NCBI GenBank assembly: GCA_000961725.1
Contig: LADS01000044.1
Span: forward strand, 1 to 64,000
Source of the DNA: Desulfobulbaceae bacterium BRH_c16a
GTDB lineage: Bacteria; Desulfobacterota; Desulfobulbia; Desulfobulbales; Desulfocapsaceae
Direction of reading: 5' to 3'
Length of the DNA stretch: 64,000 nt
Each line of letters starts with the position of its first letter. The stretch's first letter is position 1. A model generated the notes under the pieces. It was not told the DNA's origin and did no database searches. It worked only from the letters and a program-made list of their open reading frames with translations. Positions 1 to 8,571 of this stretch are shown here, piece after piece. The translations under genes and the position numbers were made by a program.

Positions 1-525
1 CCCGTTTTCACGAACCTTGTAATGAATGGCATCGAGCCAGACAATGGGATAAATTGAGGCCAGGGGCCGGGCTTGCCATTCCTTGACCGTATGGATAATC
101 TTATCAGTTATCGTGCTCAGGGTGCCGGTAGAAACCTCGAGACCATATATCTCCTGAAGATGGGCCGAGATATCATGGTAGCTCATACCCAGACCATAGA
201 GGGCCAGTATTTTCTGCTCTATTTCACCATTCAGACTGGTCTGATGCTTCTTCACCAGTTGGGGGGAAAAGGTTCCATCCCGGTCGCGAGGAGTAGTTAA
301 GACAAAATTGCCATTCAACGATTTGATCGTCTTCCGGCTCTTCCCATTACGTCGATTTGCCGTGATTTCTTGGCCGAGATGTGAGTCCAATTCTCCTTCG
401 AGAGCTGCTTCCGTAAGATTTTTAATGAGTGGGGTGAGAATGCCTTCTTTACCTAATAGCGGCTTTCCTTCCTGGATAGATCTCAGCGCTGTTTCAAAAT
501 CAAATCCATGGTTTTCTTCAGTCAT
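1..525 (-). CDS. IS256-family transposase, N-terminal 175 residues
   Basis: The minus-strand frame is open from an ATG at 523-525 to the window edge, giving 175 residues. The protein starts MTEENHGFDFETALRSI, followed by the helical, basic N-terminal DNA-binding region typical of Mutator/IS256 transposases (LTEAALEGELDSHLG). It ends at YPIVWLDAIHYKVREN, which holds the first acidic residue of the DDE catalytic triad. The remaining catalytic residues lie beyond position 1. The gene catalyses transposition of its own element; whether it is intact cannot be judged here. An AGGAAA-type ribosome site lies a few bases upstream. Identification rests on the DAIHYKVREN signature and the N-terminal pattern. 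Confidence 0.85.
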   Translation of the reverse strand, partial: MTEENHGFDFETALRSIQEGKPLLGKEGILTPLIKNLTEAALEGELDSHLGQEITANRRNGKSRKTIKSLNGNFVLTTPRDRDGTFSPQLVKKHQTSLNGEIEQKILALYGLGMSYHDISAHLQEIYGLEVSTGTLSTITDKIIHTVKEWQARPLASIYPIVWLDAIHYKVRENG

Positions 526-590
526 GTCAGTTTCCTTTTTCGGGCTGATTATATCAGCTTTAAGTTAACTGACACAGAATTCTGAACACC
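1..590 (-). mobile_element. IS256-family insertion sequence, partial (right end only)
   Basis: The window opens inside an insertion sequence. It contains the 5' part of a Mutator/IS256-type transposase gene on the minus strand plus about 65 bp of terminal non-coding sequence. The outer end is placed near 585-592 because the small gene at 549-731 stops resembling its neighbour there. The exact terminal inverted repeat and target duplication cannot be set, since the other end lies outside the window. The boundary is an inference. Confidence 0.75.
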
Positions 591-731
591 CTCCTCAAGA
601 AAGCTCAAGAGGTCCTTCTCGGTAAAACATCCTCGATATTTCAGTTTGAATTCGTTGAATATTCTACGTTTCTTATCTTCGTCGGCGACTTCCCATCGGG
701 AATAGATAGTTTCTTTTTTACTCATCGGCAT
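549..731 (-). pseudogene. small helical protein, probably truncated by the IS element
   Basis: A 60-residue reading frame starts MPMSKKETIYSRWEVAD with a good AGGAG ribosome site about 8 bases upstream. Its first part resembles the neighbouring product at 900-1064: both have a hydrophobic pair, an aromatic-x-(R/K)W core and then acidic/basic helix residues (IYSRWEVADEDKKRR against LFDKWGSCDRETRVR). The last ten codons run into the terminal sequence of the IS256 element, so the original C-terminus appears to have been replaced by IS-derived codons. No function is recognised. The truncation is inferred from loss of similarity and proximity to the IS end. Confidence 0.45.
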
Positions 732-899
732 ATAAGTTTCTCCTGGTTTTGAGGAATGAACTTGGGACCTTTGAGTGTCAAAGTCTATATCATTTTTCTT
801 ACAATAATCTTGCAGAGGAGCATGTTGAGGTAAAAAAATGAAAATGTATGTATTTTTTCATTGATACGCGTTATGGACCAGGCGGAAACGATTTTCCGA

Positions 900-1064
900 T
901 TAATGCATGCCGCATGTTAAATGAGCCTGGAGAAAACGAAGCCAGCCCAACTGGCCGTCACCCGGATCCATGACCGCCAGATATTCAGAGGCAAGTCTTA
1001 CCCTTGTTTCCCGATCACATGAACCCCATTTATCGAAAAGTTCTTCTTTTTCACTTTCATTCAT
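900..1064 (-). CDS. small hypothetical protein, paralogue of the gene at 549-731
   Basis: This is a 54-residue protein starting MNESEKEELFDKWG. The start at 1062-1064 is chosen over an upstream ATG at 1092-1094 because a strong AAGGAGGG ribosome site lies about 6 bases before it. The protein is hydrophilic and probably helical, with no signal peptide or membrane segment. It resembles the N-terminal half of the product at 549-731, on the same strand about 170 bp downstream. I do not recognise the family. The tandem arrangement suggests duplication of a small gene later hit by an insertion sequence. Confidence 0.5.
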   Translation of the reverse strand: MNESEKEELFDKWGSCDRETRVRLASEYLAVMDPGDGQLGWLRFLQAHLTCGMH

Positions 1065-1544
1065 TGATACGCCCTCCTTATTTGTGGTTCGCAATCAACT
1101 TGCCTTGGAAATCTTACAAATTTCTTACTAAGGTAAGGTTGTTGCGAAAAAAGTGAAGAACCGGCTTGTGTTTTTTCTACTCTGTTCTCAGGATGGAGTA
1201 TCAAACACTTACTGGAATGGGGTGCCGTAGTGCCCAGTTTGCAAAAAATGGTTGGAGAGATTCCAACCTCGGCTCCACTTACCTGAAAGACCTGACAAAA
1301 CATGCCGCGGTCTTCTACCTGTGAGTATGGCGAGATACCCCAATGGACGGTGGAGTGCAGAATAAAAGGGGCAATCCTGAGATTTGAATTTGCTACTTTC
1401 TGCCTTCTGTTGCTACACTCTCATGAAGAGTGAATGTGAGTGAATGTGTCGAGGAAACGCGAAACGGTTTTTCCGCTTCCACTTCGGTGGTGTATGGTTT
1501 TTAAGATTCCTTAAATCAAGCCCTTGATCAATGCCAGGAAGAAA
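1065..1544. other. intergenic region without recognisable gene
   Basis: About 480 bp between the small minus-strand gene and the moxR-like operon. Short open frames on both strands lack ribosome sites and resemble nothing I know. It presumably holds the operon promoter, but no convincing -35/-10 pair stands out. Confidence 0.4.
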
Positions 1545-2495
1545 ATGGTGAAATCGGACATAAGTAGTGCAGTAGATATCTATACTCTCCTGTTGGAGAA
1601 CATCCAAAAAGTAATAAAAGGCAAGGAGGCGATGATAAAGATGATGCTTGCTGCTTTTTTCTGCGGTGGGCATGTCCTGCTGGAGGATGTGCCTGGGACA
1701 GGAAAAACCACCCTTGCAAAAGCTCTTGCCAAATCAATAGGGACTGGTTTCAAACGAATTCAGTTCACTCCGGACCTGTTGCCATCCGACATCATCGGGG
1801 TTTCCATCTACAACCATCATGAGGGCATCTTTTCCTTTCATCAAGGCCCAATTTTTACGAACATTCTCTTGGCTGATGAGATCAACCGGGCCAGCCCCAG
1901 AACACAGTCGGCTCTACTTGAGGCCATGGGAGAAAAGCAGGTCACTGTAGAAGGCAAAAGAAAGATTCTGGACAATCTCTTTTTCGTAATAGCCACCGAA
2001 AACCCTGTTGAATCGCACGGCACATATCCCTTGCCGGAATCGCAGCTGGATCGCTTTATGATTAAACTCTCGCCAGGATATTTGGACAGAGACGAGGAGG
2101 TATTGGTTATCTCCGAGCAACTCATTGGCCATCCCCTCAATACGACAGAGGGCGTAACCTGTGAAAATGATATTTTTCAGGTTATGGAGGCGGTGCTGTC
2201 GGTGAGAATATCAGAGGAGCTGCGTTATTATCTCATCGATATTGTAAGAATGACAAGAAACAATGAGCATGTTGCAGTTGGCGCAAGTGTCAGGGCGGCA
2301 CTGGCCTTGATGAAGATTTCTCAGGCCCTGGCTCTGTTTGCCGGAAGAGGATTTGTAATTCCTGAGGATATTCAGGAGGCAGCCGAGGCTGTTATCGGGC
2401 ACCGGTTGCAGCTCATGCCTCAATCCAGATTCTCTGGGATTTCTGCCCGGGTAATAGTACAAAAAGCTCTAAGCGAGATAAAGATACCCGGATGA
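1545..2495 (+). CDS. MoxR-family AAA+ ATPase
   Basis: A 316-residue MoxR-type AAA+ ATPase, a cytosolic chaperone-like enzyme thought to act on proteins encoded in the same operon. The Walker A motif (DVPGTGKTT) is near residue 52 and Walker B (LLADEINRA) near 110. Sensor 1 (VIATENPVE) and the MoxR signature PLPESQLDRF follow. The length matches the family. The ATG at 1545 is preferred because AGGAAG lies just upstream; an in-frame TTG at 1524 is possible. The gene overlaps the next one by 4 bases (ATGA), showing translational coupling with the DUF58 and transglutaminase genes, the classic MoxR operon. The specific substrate is unknown. Confidence 0.9.
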   Translation: MVKSDISSAVDIYTLLLENIQKVIKGKEAMIKMMLAAFFCGGHVLLEDVPGTGKTTLAKALAKSIGTGFKRIQFTPDLLPSDIIGVSIYNHHEGIFSFHQGPIFTNILLADEINRASPRTQSALLEAMGEKQVTVEGKRKILDNLFFVIATENPVESHGTYPLPESQLDRFMIKLSPGYLDRDEEVLVISEQLIGHPLNTTEGVTCENDIFQVMEAVLSVRISEELRYYLIDIVRMTRNNEHVAVGASVRAALALMKISQALALFAGRGFVIPEDIQEAAEAVIGHRLQLMPQSRFSGISARVIVQKALSEIKIPG

Positions 2496-3838
2496 GTTAC
2501 CGTCTTTATGCACTTTACAGACATACTGAAAGAATCAAACAATGGTTTTCTTCTCGATTCACTGATATCGGTAAACTTTTCCTGCCGATAATTGGCGTAG
2601 CCTTCCTCTTTGGCATCAATATCCAAAGAACAATGATGTATCAGATATTCAGCATTGTTGTCAGCTTGCTCTTTTTCGCCTTCCTCTCATCGCTTCGATC
2701 TCGTATTCATCTCAATATCATAAGAAACCTGCCGGAAACATGTGTAGCTGGAACAGAGATACGATACACGATTCAAATAGAGAACCGGGGAGGAAGAAAC
2801 GAAAAATGCATTTTCTATTGCGAAGACCCAGCTGAGCCGTTTCCAACATGGCAGGAGTTCAGTTCTGCGAAGGAGGAAGGGGAAGAGGCGCGTAATCTAT
2901 TCGATCGGAAAATGGCTTATTACAGATGGTTGTGGCTTCTGGGGATTAACCGCAGGATTGAAAGTCGTGATCAGGAGTTGCCGGAGCTTACATCAAAGAA
3001 AAATACGATATTGGAAATCTCGTTATTGCCTCTGAGGCGAGGGAATGTCCACTTGAGTGGCTATAGATTGACTTACATCGATCCATTGGGTCTTTGCAAA
3101 CGTCAAATCAAGTATGAAAGTCCTTGTAATATTCTGGTCTTGCCTAAACTCTACTCAGTTCCCATGATTGTATTTCCAGGTTCCCGCAAATATCATCAGG
3201 GAGGCATAGTCGCTGCTCAGAATTGCGGCGACTCCAATGAATTTCTCTCTCTCAGGGAGTATATCCATGGTGATGCCATCAAGCACATTGATTGGAAATC
3301 GACAGCGCGGGCCGGAAAAACCATCGTCAAACAATATCGTGACGAATACTTCTGCCGATATGGTCTGATCCTGGACAGCTTTGTCTCGAAATCTTACAGC
3401 AAAGCCTTCGAAGAGGCCGTCTCCATTGCGGCCTCCATCATGATGACACAGGACAGTGAACATTCCGTTCTTGACCTGTTTTTTGTCGGGAGTGAGTGCG
3501 TTACCTGTACAGTCGGCAGAGGACTTGCCGATCGGCAGCACATGATGACAATATTTGCCTCAGTCACACCCTGTCGAGACAAATCGTTTACCGAGATGAC
3601 GGATCTCGTCAAAAATCATTCTGCGCTGCTTTCAGGTATCATATTGATCTTGATCGATATCGATGAACAGCGCAATGAGCTGATCAACTATCTCGCCAAG
3701 AATAACATACCGGCAAAGTTGATAATAATTATTGAAAATAGAGAGGAGTACGAAGCAAAGAAACAAAAGATGAAAATAGAGGCACCCCTTAGAGAAATCG
3801 ATCTTGACCACCTCGAGGAACAAATCGCACTCTTATGA
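2492..3838 (+). CDS. DUF58 domain-containing membrane protein
   Basis: A 448-residue protein with two closely spaced hydrophobic segments near residues 27-45 and 50-67. A beta-rich region and the DUF58 signature follow: FLSLREYIHGDAIKHIDWKS near residues 251-270, then ARAGKTIVKQYRDE. DUF58 proteins often carry a degenerate von Willebrand A-like fold and pair with MoxR ATPases. The N-terminus is membrane anchored, with the bulk probably cytoplasmic. It overlaps the neighbouring genes by 4 bases on each side, so the three genes are surely one operon. The role of such operons, envelope stress or assembly of a surface complex, is only inferred for the family. Confidence 0.88.
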   Translation: MSYRLYALYRHTERIKQWFSSRFTDIGKLFLPIIGVAFLFGINIQRTMMYQIFSIVVSLLFFAFLSSLRSRIHLNIIRNLPETCVAGTEIRYTIQIENRGGRNEKCIFYCEDPAEPFPTWQEFSSAKEEGEEARNLFDRKMAYYRWLWLLGINRRIESRDQELPELTSKKNTILEISLLPLRRGNVHLSGYRLTYIDPLGLCKRQIKYESPCNILVLPKLYSVPMIVFPGSRKYHQGGIVAAQNCGDSNEFLSLREYIHGDAIKHIDWKSTARAGKTIVKQYRDEYFCRYGLILDSFVSKSYSKAFEEAVSIAASIMMTQDSEHSVLDLFFVGSECVTCTVGRGLADRQHMMTIFASVTPCRDKSFTEMTDLVKNHSALLSGIILILIDIDEQRNELINYLAKNNIPAKLIIIIENREEYEAKKQKMKIEAPLREIDLDHLEEQIALL

Positions 3839-5805
3839 AAGTCCCACCGCTCATCATCGGTGCTGTTCTTTTGTTTTGGGGTATTGAAACTGAAAATATC
3901 CTTATAGGCGTTGTTCTTTGTCTGCTTTTAGAGGGAAGCAATCTTGTAACCACCCGGTATACGCTTTCCGAGGAAGATTTCATCAAAGTGGCCGATCTGA
4001 CCTCTCTGATATTTCTCGGATCCGTTGCTCTTGTCTTGATTAATTATAAGCCGGTTGGCTTCTTGCGAATTACAGCAGGATGGCTGCCTCTGATTTTATC
4101 GCCTCTTATAGTGGCCCAGCTCTACTCCACAAGCGATAAGATCGTTATTGGCACCCGATTGGGAAAAAAGAAGAAGTTCCATGCTCACAAGCCGGTAGAT
4201 TTTCGTTTCTATTATCTCACAATATGTATTTTTGCAGCAGCCACAGGAAACAGCCGATCTCTCTGGTTTTATCCCATACTCGGGCTTTTTCTGACCTGGT
4301 TTCTTTATCACAACCGAGGACGATCGTTTTCACCAAGAGTTTTTATCGTATTCATCGGCGCTTCATTGGGGCTTGGATATACCTTCAATGCAGGAATGGA
4401 AATAGCCCAGCGCCAGGTCATGGAAAAGTCACGCCACTTCTGGCGAGACTATTACAGGGATCACAACAGCGATCCTTATAAAAGCCATGTCAATTTTGGC
4501 GAGACGGGAAGGTTGAAGGCGTCTGGTGAAATAATCATGCGAGTTGGTGCGCCATTTGTACCGCCTCTTTTTAAGGAGGCGAATTATTCCGTCTTTGCCG
4601 GCGGGAATTGGCTTGGCAGCCAGGGGAAATTTGAATTTTTCGCACCTCTCGACGAAACAACCTGGGATATCATAGCGCCGCCCCATAAAGACGGCAGAAC
4701 AATCGGCGTGGAATACAATTTGCCCAAGGAAAAAGGGCTATTGCCCTATCCTCATGGCGGATATCGCTTGAAAAGCAAAACTATTTTTGAGATGGAGGGA
4801 AATAGCAATGGTGTCGTGAAAGTACTCGATGGTGCTTCGGTTATTTCCTACGATCTTCTGTACCATCCTGAGATGCAGAGCAAGAAGGATCTGCCTGCTG
4901 CAAGAAATCTCACCATTCCGGAGACTGAAAAATATGCACTGCAGGAGGTGGTCGGACAAATAGAAATTTCGGGCTTATCTGCTGGCGATAAAATCGCTGC
5001 ATTAAAGAAATACTTTCAGAAAGATTTCAGTTATTCCCTCGGATTTCTTGACAAAGGGGATTACGATACGCCGCTTGGAAATTTCCTGTTAAAACGGAAA
5101 AGTGGCTTTTGCGAGTATTACGCCACAGCTACAGCTCTTCTTCTGAGATTGTACGATATCCCAAGCCGATATGTCGTTGGCTATGCCGTCATAGAGAAAA
5201 GCTGGCTGGAAAAAAAGTATGTTGTGCGGAAACGGCACGCCCACGCATGGGCAGAAGCCTTCGTCGATCACCAGTGGGTAGTTGTGGATACTACACCTGC
5301 CGATTGGATGGAAAAAGATATGGAGAAAACGTCCGGTTTTGAGGGCATCCAGGATCTTTTCTCTCTCCTCCGGCATCAATACAGACTGTTCCGGATCGGC
5401 AGCGGAAGCGACAACACCTTGATCTTTTCGATAATCGTTATCGTCTTGACATCTTTTCTCGTTCTCCGGATTTATCGTCGGATGAAAATCAAACAGGCAG
5501 AAAGAGGAAAGGATATTGTAAAACGGAGATCCTTTGACAGGATCACCTCCCCATTTACTCCGATCCTGGATCTGCTCAGCCAATCGGATGTTGTCCGGGT
5601 CGAAAATGAATCCATTGTCGACTGGGTAACGCGTATACAGCCGTGGAACGATTTTGATCGAGATGAGTTCGAAAACCTCTACCGCCTTCATCTCCAGATG
5701 CGGTTTGATCCTGACGGGCTCGGTGTCGAACAGACCGAACGATTACGACAGGGATCCGAGAAGCACCTGAGAACTCTCTGTCACAGTACCACAACCGAAG
5801 CTTAA
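3835..5805 (+). CDS. transglutaminase-like membrane protein (DUF3488/TGc type)
   Basis: A 656-residue protein with about six hydrophobic segments in the first 190 residues, a large periplasmic-type domain and a C-terminal membrane segment near residues 529-547. The transglutaminase-like core is intact. The catalytic Cys lies in KSGFCEYYATATALLLR, the His in RKRHAHAWAEAFV and the Asp in VVDTTPADW. This is the third member of the MoxR-DUF58-TGc operon and starts 4 bases inside the DUF58 gene. Such enzymes are thought to cleave or modify proteins or peptidoglycan peptides outside the membrane; the substrate is unknown. Length and architecture are normal for the family. Confidence 0.88.
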   Translation: MKVPPLIIGAVLLFWGIETENILIGVVLCLLLEGSNLVTTRYTLSEEDFIKVADLTSLIFLGSVALVLINYKPVGFLRITAGWLPLILSPLIVAQLYSTSDKIVIGTRLGKKKKFHAHKPVDFRFYYLTICIFAAATGNSRSLWFYPILGLFLTWFLYHNRGRSFSPRVFIVFIGASLGLGYTFNAGMEIAQRQVMEKSRHFWRDYYRDHNSDPYKSHVNFGETGRLKASGEIIMRVGAPFVPPLFKEANYSVFAGGNWLGSQGKFEFFAPLDETTWDIIAPPHKDGRTIGVEYNLPKEKGLLPYPHGGYRLKSKTIFEMEGNSNGVVKVLDGASVISYDLLYHPEMQSKKDLPAARNLTIPETEKYALQEVVGQIEISGLSAGDKIAALKKYFQKDFSYSLGFLDKGDYDTPLGNFLLKRKSGFCEYYATATALLLRLYDIPSRYVVGYAVIEKSWLEKKYVVRKRHAHAWAEAFVDHQWVVVDTTPADWMEKDMEKTSGFEGIQDLFSLLRHQYRLFRIGSGSDNTLIFSIIVIVLTSFLVLRIYRRMKIKQAERGKDIVKRRSFDRITSPFTPILDLLSQSDVVRVENESIVDWVTRIQPWNDFDRDEFENLYRLHLQMRFDPDGLGVEQTERLRQGSEKHLRTLCHSTTTEA

Positions 5806-5846
5806 AACTGTATATGGCTTGTTTATCATGAGTTTATCATGATGAT

Positions 5847-6461
5847 TTATTGGGTGGGAGAAGGTTTTCCGCTATACGGCGAGATAGAAAAACTTGCATC
5901 CGCACGCTTGTTGAATTCAGAGAGAAAATCACGTTCACTGCTCGTGAGAAGAGCAGAATGCTTATCAAGCCAGTTGTTATCTACTATTTCCATATAGAGC
6001 AAACTATATCTTGTGGTTTCGCCGGCAACCGCGCCGTATGCTTTAATCAATAACGGGACTCCAGAAATATTTTTCCTTAGAATTCCAGTGGCAAAATTAA
6101 TATCGCCGATCTTTTCATGGTCAGACATAAGGGAAGAAGATTTTGAATAATCAGGTGGTTCCATATACCAATCCGTGTGAGTGTTTAAGGTTTCTATATC
6201 GATACTCAGTTGTGCCTTATTGGTACTGTCACTGAAATAAAACCATTCTGTATCAAGCCCGGAATGGCTGTTGCCTTTATCACTCTCCGCTATCGATCCT
6301 TCAGCCTTAGTTTTGTTGTATGATAACGAAGTAGATACTTTTACTTCTATGGCAGGCAATTTTGTCGAATAGAGGGTGTTATTTTCAACCCACCTTTCCG
6401 GGGATTTCGTTGCTGCACATCCAACACAGGCAACGGCAATGATGAATAATAGTGTTCTCAT
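5847..6461 (-). CDS. putative lipoprotein of unknown function
   Basis: A 204-residue protein with an N-terminal hydrophobic stretch ending in a lipobox-like CVGC around residues 12-15 (MRTLLFIIAVACVGCAATK). This suggests export and lipid attachment. The ATG at 6459-6461 is chosen because AAGGAGGAATA precedes it; the frame continues upstream to 6590 without a better site. The mature part is polar, rich in Ser, Asp and Thr, and probably beta-structured. No conserved domain is recognised. It is convergent with the MoxR operon, with about 40 bp between stops, and appears to be a single gene. Confidence 0.65.
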   Translation of the reverse strand: MRTLLFIIAVACVGCAATKSPERWVENNTLYSTKLPAIEVKVSTSLSYNKTKAEGSIAESDKGNSHSGLDTEWFYFSDSTNKAQLSIDIETLNTHTDWYMEPPDYSKSSSLMSDHEKIGDINFATGILRKNISGVPLLIKAYGAVAGETTRYSLLYMEIVDNNWLDKHSALLTSSERDFLSEFNKRADASFSISPYSGKPSPTQ

Positions 6462-6737
6462 TATTCCTCCTTCTGCGTTAACCGAAGTAGTTCCACGACA
6501 CCATCTATTTTTGGCGAAAGACGGAGAAGCTGGAGCAGGAGCGAAAACATAGCCGATTGTGTCAGAGAGGATGCGCATAAGGCCGTCCACTTGACAACGT
6601 TCATACGAAAAACGGCATCTTTATCCTAACAATATAAAAGATCATTTGCAAGAAGTATTAAGGTAGTGATTAGCACTGCGGCAGGGCCAAGTTAAGCATT
6701 CTCTGTTAGCACACGAATTCCTGTAAAAGAGGTGCGT

Positions 6738-6766
6738 TTGACACACTCTTCTGACGGCACTAATGT
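6738..6766 (+). promoter_or_regulatory. sigma70-type promoter
   Basis: TTGACA at 6738-6743 and TAATGT at 6761-6766 are separated by exactly 17 bp, a near-consensus housekeeping promoter reading rightward. An AAAGGAG and an ATG follow at 6802-6819, but the frame opened there (to 7050) looks like antisense shadow. The transcript may be non-coding, or antisense to the small minus-strand gene. Confidence 0.45.
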
Positions 6767-6828
6767 TTGACAGGCAGAGGCTGCCGTAGTGTCGGGAACA
6801 GGAAAGGAGATGAGATATGATCCCTCAC

Positions 6829-6853
6829 CCAACTGAATTTAATGTTCAGTTGG
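6829..6853. repeat. 9-bp inverted repeat (stem-loop)
   Basis: Perfect 9-base arms at 6829-6837 and 6845-6853 surround a 7-base loop. The stem overlaps the stop of the small minus-strand frame at 6846. No T-run follows on either strand, so it is not a clear intrinsic terminator. Confidence 0.5.
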
Positions 6854-7058
6854 TTATCTTGTTCGAACCTCGCCGACCTACTCGTCGCCTATATTCGAGA
6901 AAGAGGTCTACTAGGCTTCGATCAACGGGTGGTACTACAGGTTCAGGTTCTAATATACTATCGCAAATATCAAATTCAATCATTGAATCGCCAAGGAGAT
7001 CCATCGAAGATGAATCATCAAAAGCCATGTCTTCCGATTCCAATTCATAATTTTTCAT
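6846..7058 (-). CDS. small acidic hypothetical protein
   Basis: A 70-residue frame starting MKNYELESEDMAFDDSSSMD. The first 45 residues are strongly acidic; the tail is basic (FLEYRRRVGRRGSNK). A GGAGA ribosome site lies about 6 bases upstream. The protein has no signal peptide or membrane segment and resembles no family I know. A plus-strand frame overlaps most of it, and a good promoter at 6738-6766 would read across it in antisense. Composition favours the minus strand, but it could be spurious. Confidence 0.35.
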   Translation of the reverse strand: MKNYELESEDMAFDDSSSMDLLGDSMIEFDICDSILEPEPVVPPVDRSLVDLFLEYRRRVGRRGSNKITN

Positions 7059-7630
7059 ATTTTTCTCCGAAAAGAATTAACTACCAGAAGAGCATCCGGT
7101 AGCCCCATTACCCATTCTCTTGCAGTATCGATTTTTTTAAAGTCCTCGACACACACGCTTCAGCAAAAACGCGAAAGATATTCTCAATGCCGTGCAGTTC
7201 ACCCCAATCTATACACGCTGCAAATACATCAGACCCGGCAACCTTTCCCAGACAGACATTCACCCCTGACAGAACAATCTGATTCAATCGAACTTGCAGA
7301 AGACGCCGCTACCATGAAGCATTGCGTCCTGGCCACGGCAGATGACCTGGTATTAAAACGCTAAATACACATGCATTTTTTAAGAAGGTTACAATTTCGT
7401 TTTTAGTTATAGACGCGGTTGAGTTCGTCCATACCCCGCCCGTTGATGAGTGGCACTGCGACTTTTTTGAGAAATGTGACTATAGCTCATCCTGTGTTAA
7501 AAGAAATCGGTAGAAGTACCGCAAAATTTGTAGGTATACTTAGCACTATGTGGGGCATGGAAGTGTGTATCTCTGCGCGCTCAATCGTTATTTTATAGGA
7601 CACTCCTGGCGCCATACACCATTCTCCAGG
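7059..7630. other. intergenic region, possible gene remnant
   Basis: About 570 bp with no intact gene. On the minus strand one frame stays open from about 7479 to 7108 except for a TAG at 7309-7311. It reads VFSVLIPGHLPWPGRNASW, stop, then continues with a protein-like stretch ending LHGIENIFRVFAEACV. This could be an old gene broken by a nonsense codon, but I recognise no family and the case is weak. Confidence 0.25.
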
Positions 7631-8521
7631 TCAGTCAAGAACGGAATCGCGGAACAGCACAACTCTTCTCTCTGTTCCCTTGGCTTTATACATTGCAGTA
7701 TCGGCATTTTTTAAAAGGATGTCTGCCTTTTCTCCATCTGCGGGATATATGGCAATACCGATACTGACTCTGATAGAAAGAACAGTCTCCTTAAACTTCA
7801 AGGCCTCGGCAATCCGTTTAACAATCAACTCCGCAAGGCGAGTTACGTCGGCTTCGTGCTTGACTTCCAACAACAGGCACACAAATTCGTCGCCTCCCCA
7901 GCGACTGACCGTGTCTTCTCTGCGGGTGGCGGACTGTAAACGGTCTGCCACCGTGAGCAGCACCTTGTCTCCCAGATCATGACCATAGGAGTCGTTAATG
8001 TTCTTAAAATTGTCGATGTCCATAAACAGGACGGCGAGTTTCCAACCATGCCGTTTTGCCTGAATTAACCCATGATCGAGGCGCTCTTCAAATAATACAC
8101 GGTTCGGCAGACCTGTGAGCGCGTCATGAAGCGCAGCTTCTCGTGATTCTTGTTCTTTGGCCTGGGATTTCGATAAATCGTCGCGCACGTCGGCTAGATC
8201 GGTCTTCATGTCAGAGAGTTCGGTTTCGATTACTAGTCGTTCAGCCACCTCCTTGGCAAGTTCGGTGTTGACCTGATGTAAATCGTTTGCGGCTTTCGCC
8301 ACTTTATACTCGACTTCTTTGTTCTGAGTGATTGCCTCCTTGATGATCTGAACAGGGATCTTGACTTCTTTTCCCTGCTTGAGAACTTCATTTACCGAAG
8401 TGAGTTCATTTGCAGCCTGCTTGACAGTTTCTTTGATTTTCTCATTTCGGTTAATGACACGTTCAAGCGAAGCATTCTTGTCGGGCACGTTTTTTTTCAG
8501 ATCTTTTGATTTTGATTTCAT
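7631..8521 (-). CDS. diguanylate cyclase (GGDEF domain) with coiled-coil N-terminus
   Basis: A 296-residue cytosolic protein predicted to make cyclic di-GMP. Residues 1-130 are heptad-rich coiled coil and contain a duplicated unit (VKQAANELTSVNEVL and VAKAANDLHQVNTEL). Residues 131-292 form a GGDEF domain with an intact signature GGDEF at 209-213. An intact inhibitory-site motif RxxD (RRED, 200-203) sits five residues before it, implying product feedback inhibition. Metal and substrate residues (MDIDNFKNIND) are present. There is no membrane segment or sensory domain beyond the coil. The gene is divergent from the histidine kinase at 8572, so the two may share a control region. Confidence 0.9.
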   Translation of the reverse strand: MKSKSKDLKKNVPDKNASLERVINRNEKIKETVKQAANELTSVNEVLKQGKEVKIPVQIIKEAITQNKEVEYKVAKAANDLHQVNTELAKEVAERLVIETELSDMKTDLADVRDDLSKSQAKEQESREAALHDALTGLPNRVLFEERLDHGLIQAKRHGWKLAVLFMDIDNFKNINDSYGHDLGDKVLLTVADRLQSATRREDTVSRWGGDEFVCLLLEVKHEADVTRLAELIVKRIAEALKFKETVLSIRVSIGIAIYPADGEKADILLKNADTAMYKAKGTERRVVLFRDSVLD

Positions 8522-8571
8522 AATGTATTCTCTCTTTACATTGAGTCGGTAAACTAAGAGCGTTTTATCAA

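Noticed and set aside
5818..5842. Tandem GTTTATCATGA repeat after the transglutaminase gene
   Set aside because: Only two 11-base copies. Too short to mean more than slippage.
6817..7050. 77-codon plus-strand frame with AAAGGAG and a promoter upstream
   Set aside because: The start signals are good, but the composition (Arg/Ser-rich) looks like the shadow of the minus-strand frame. Kept only as a promoter.
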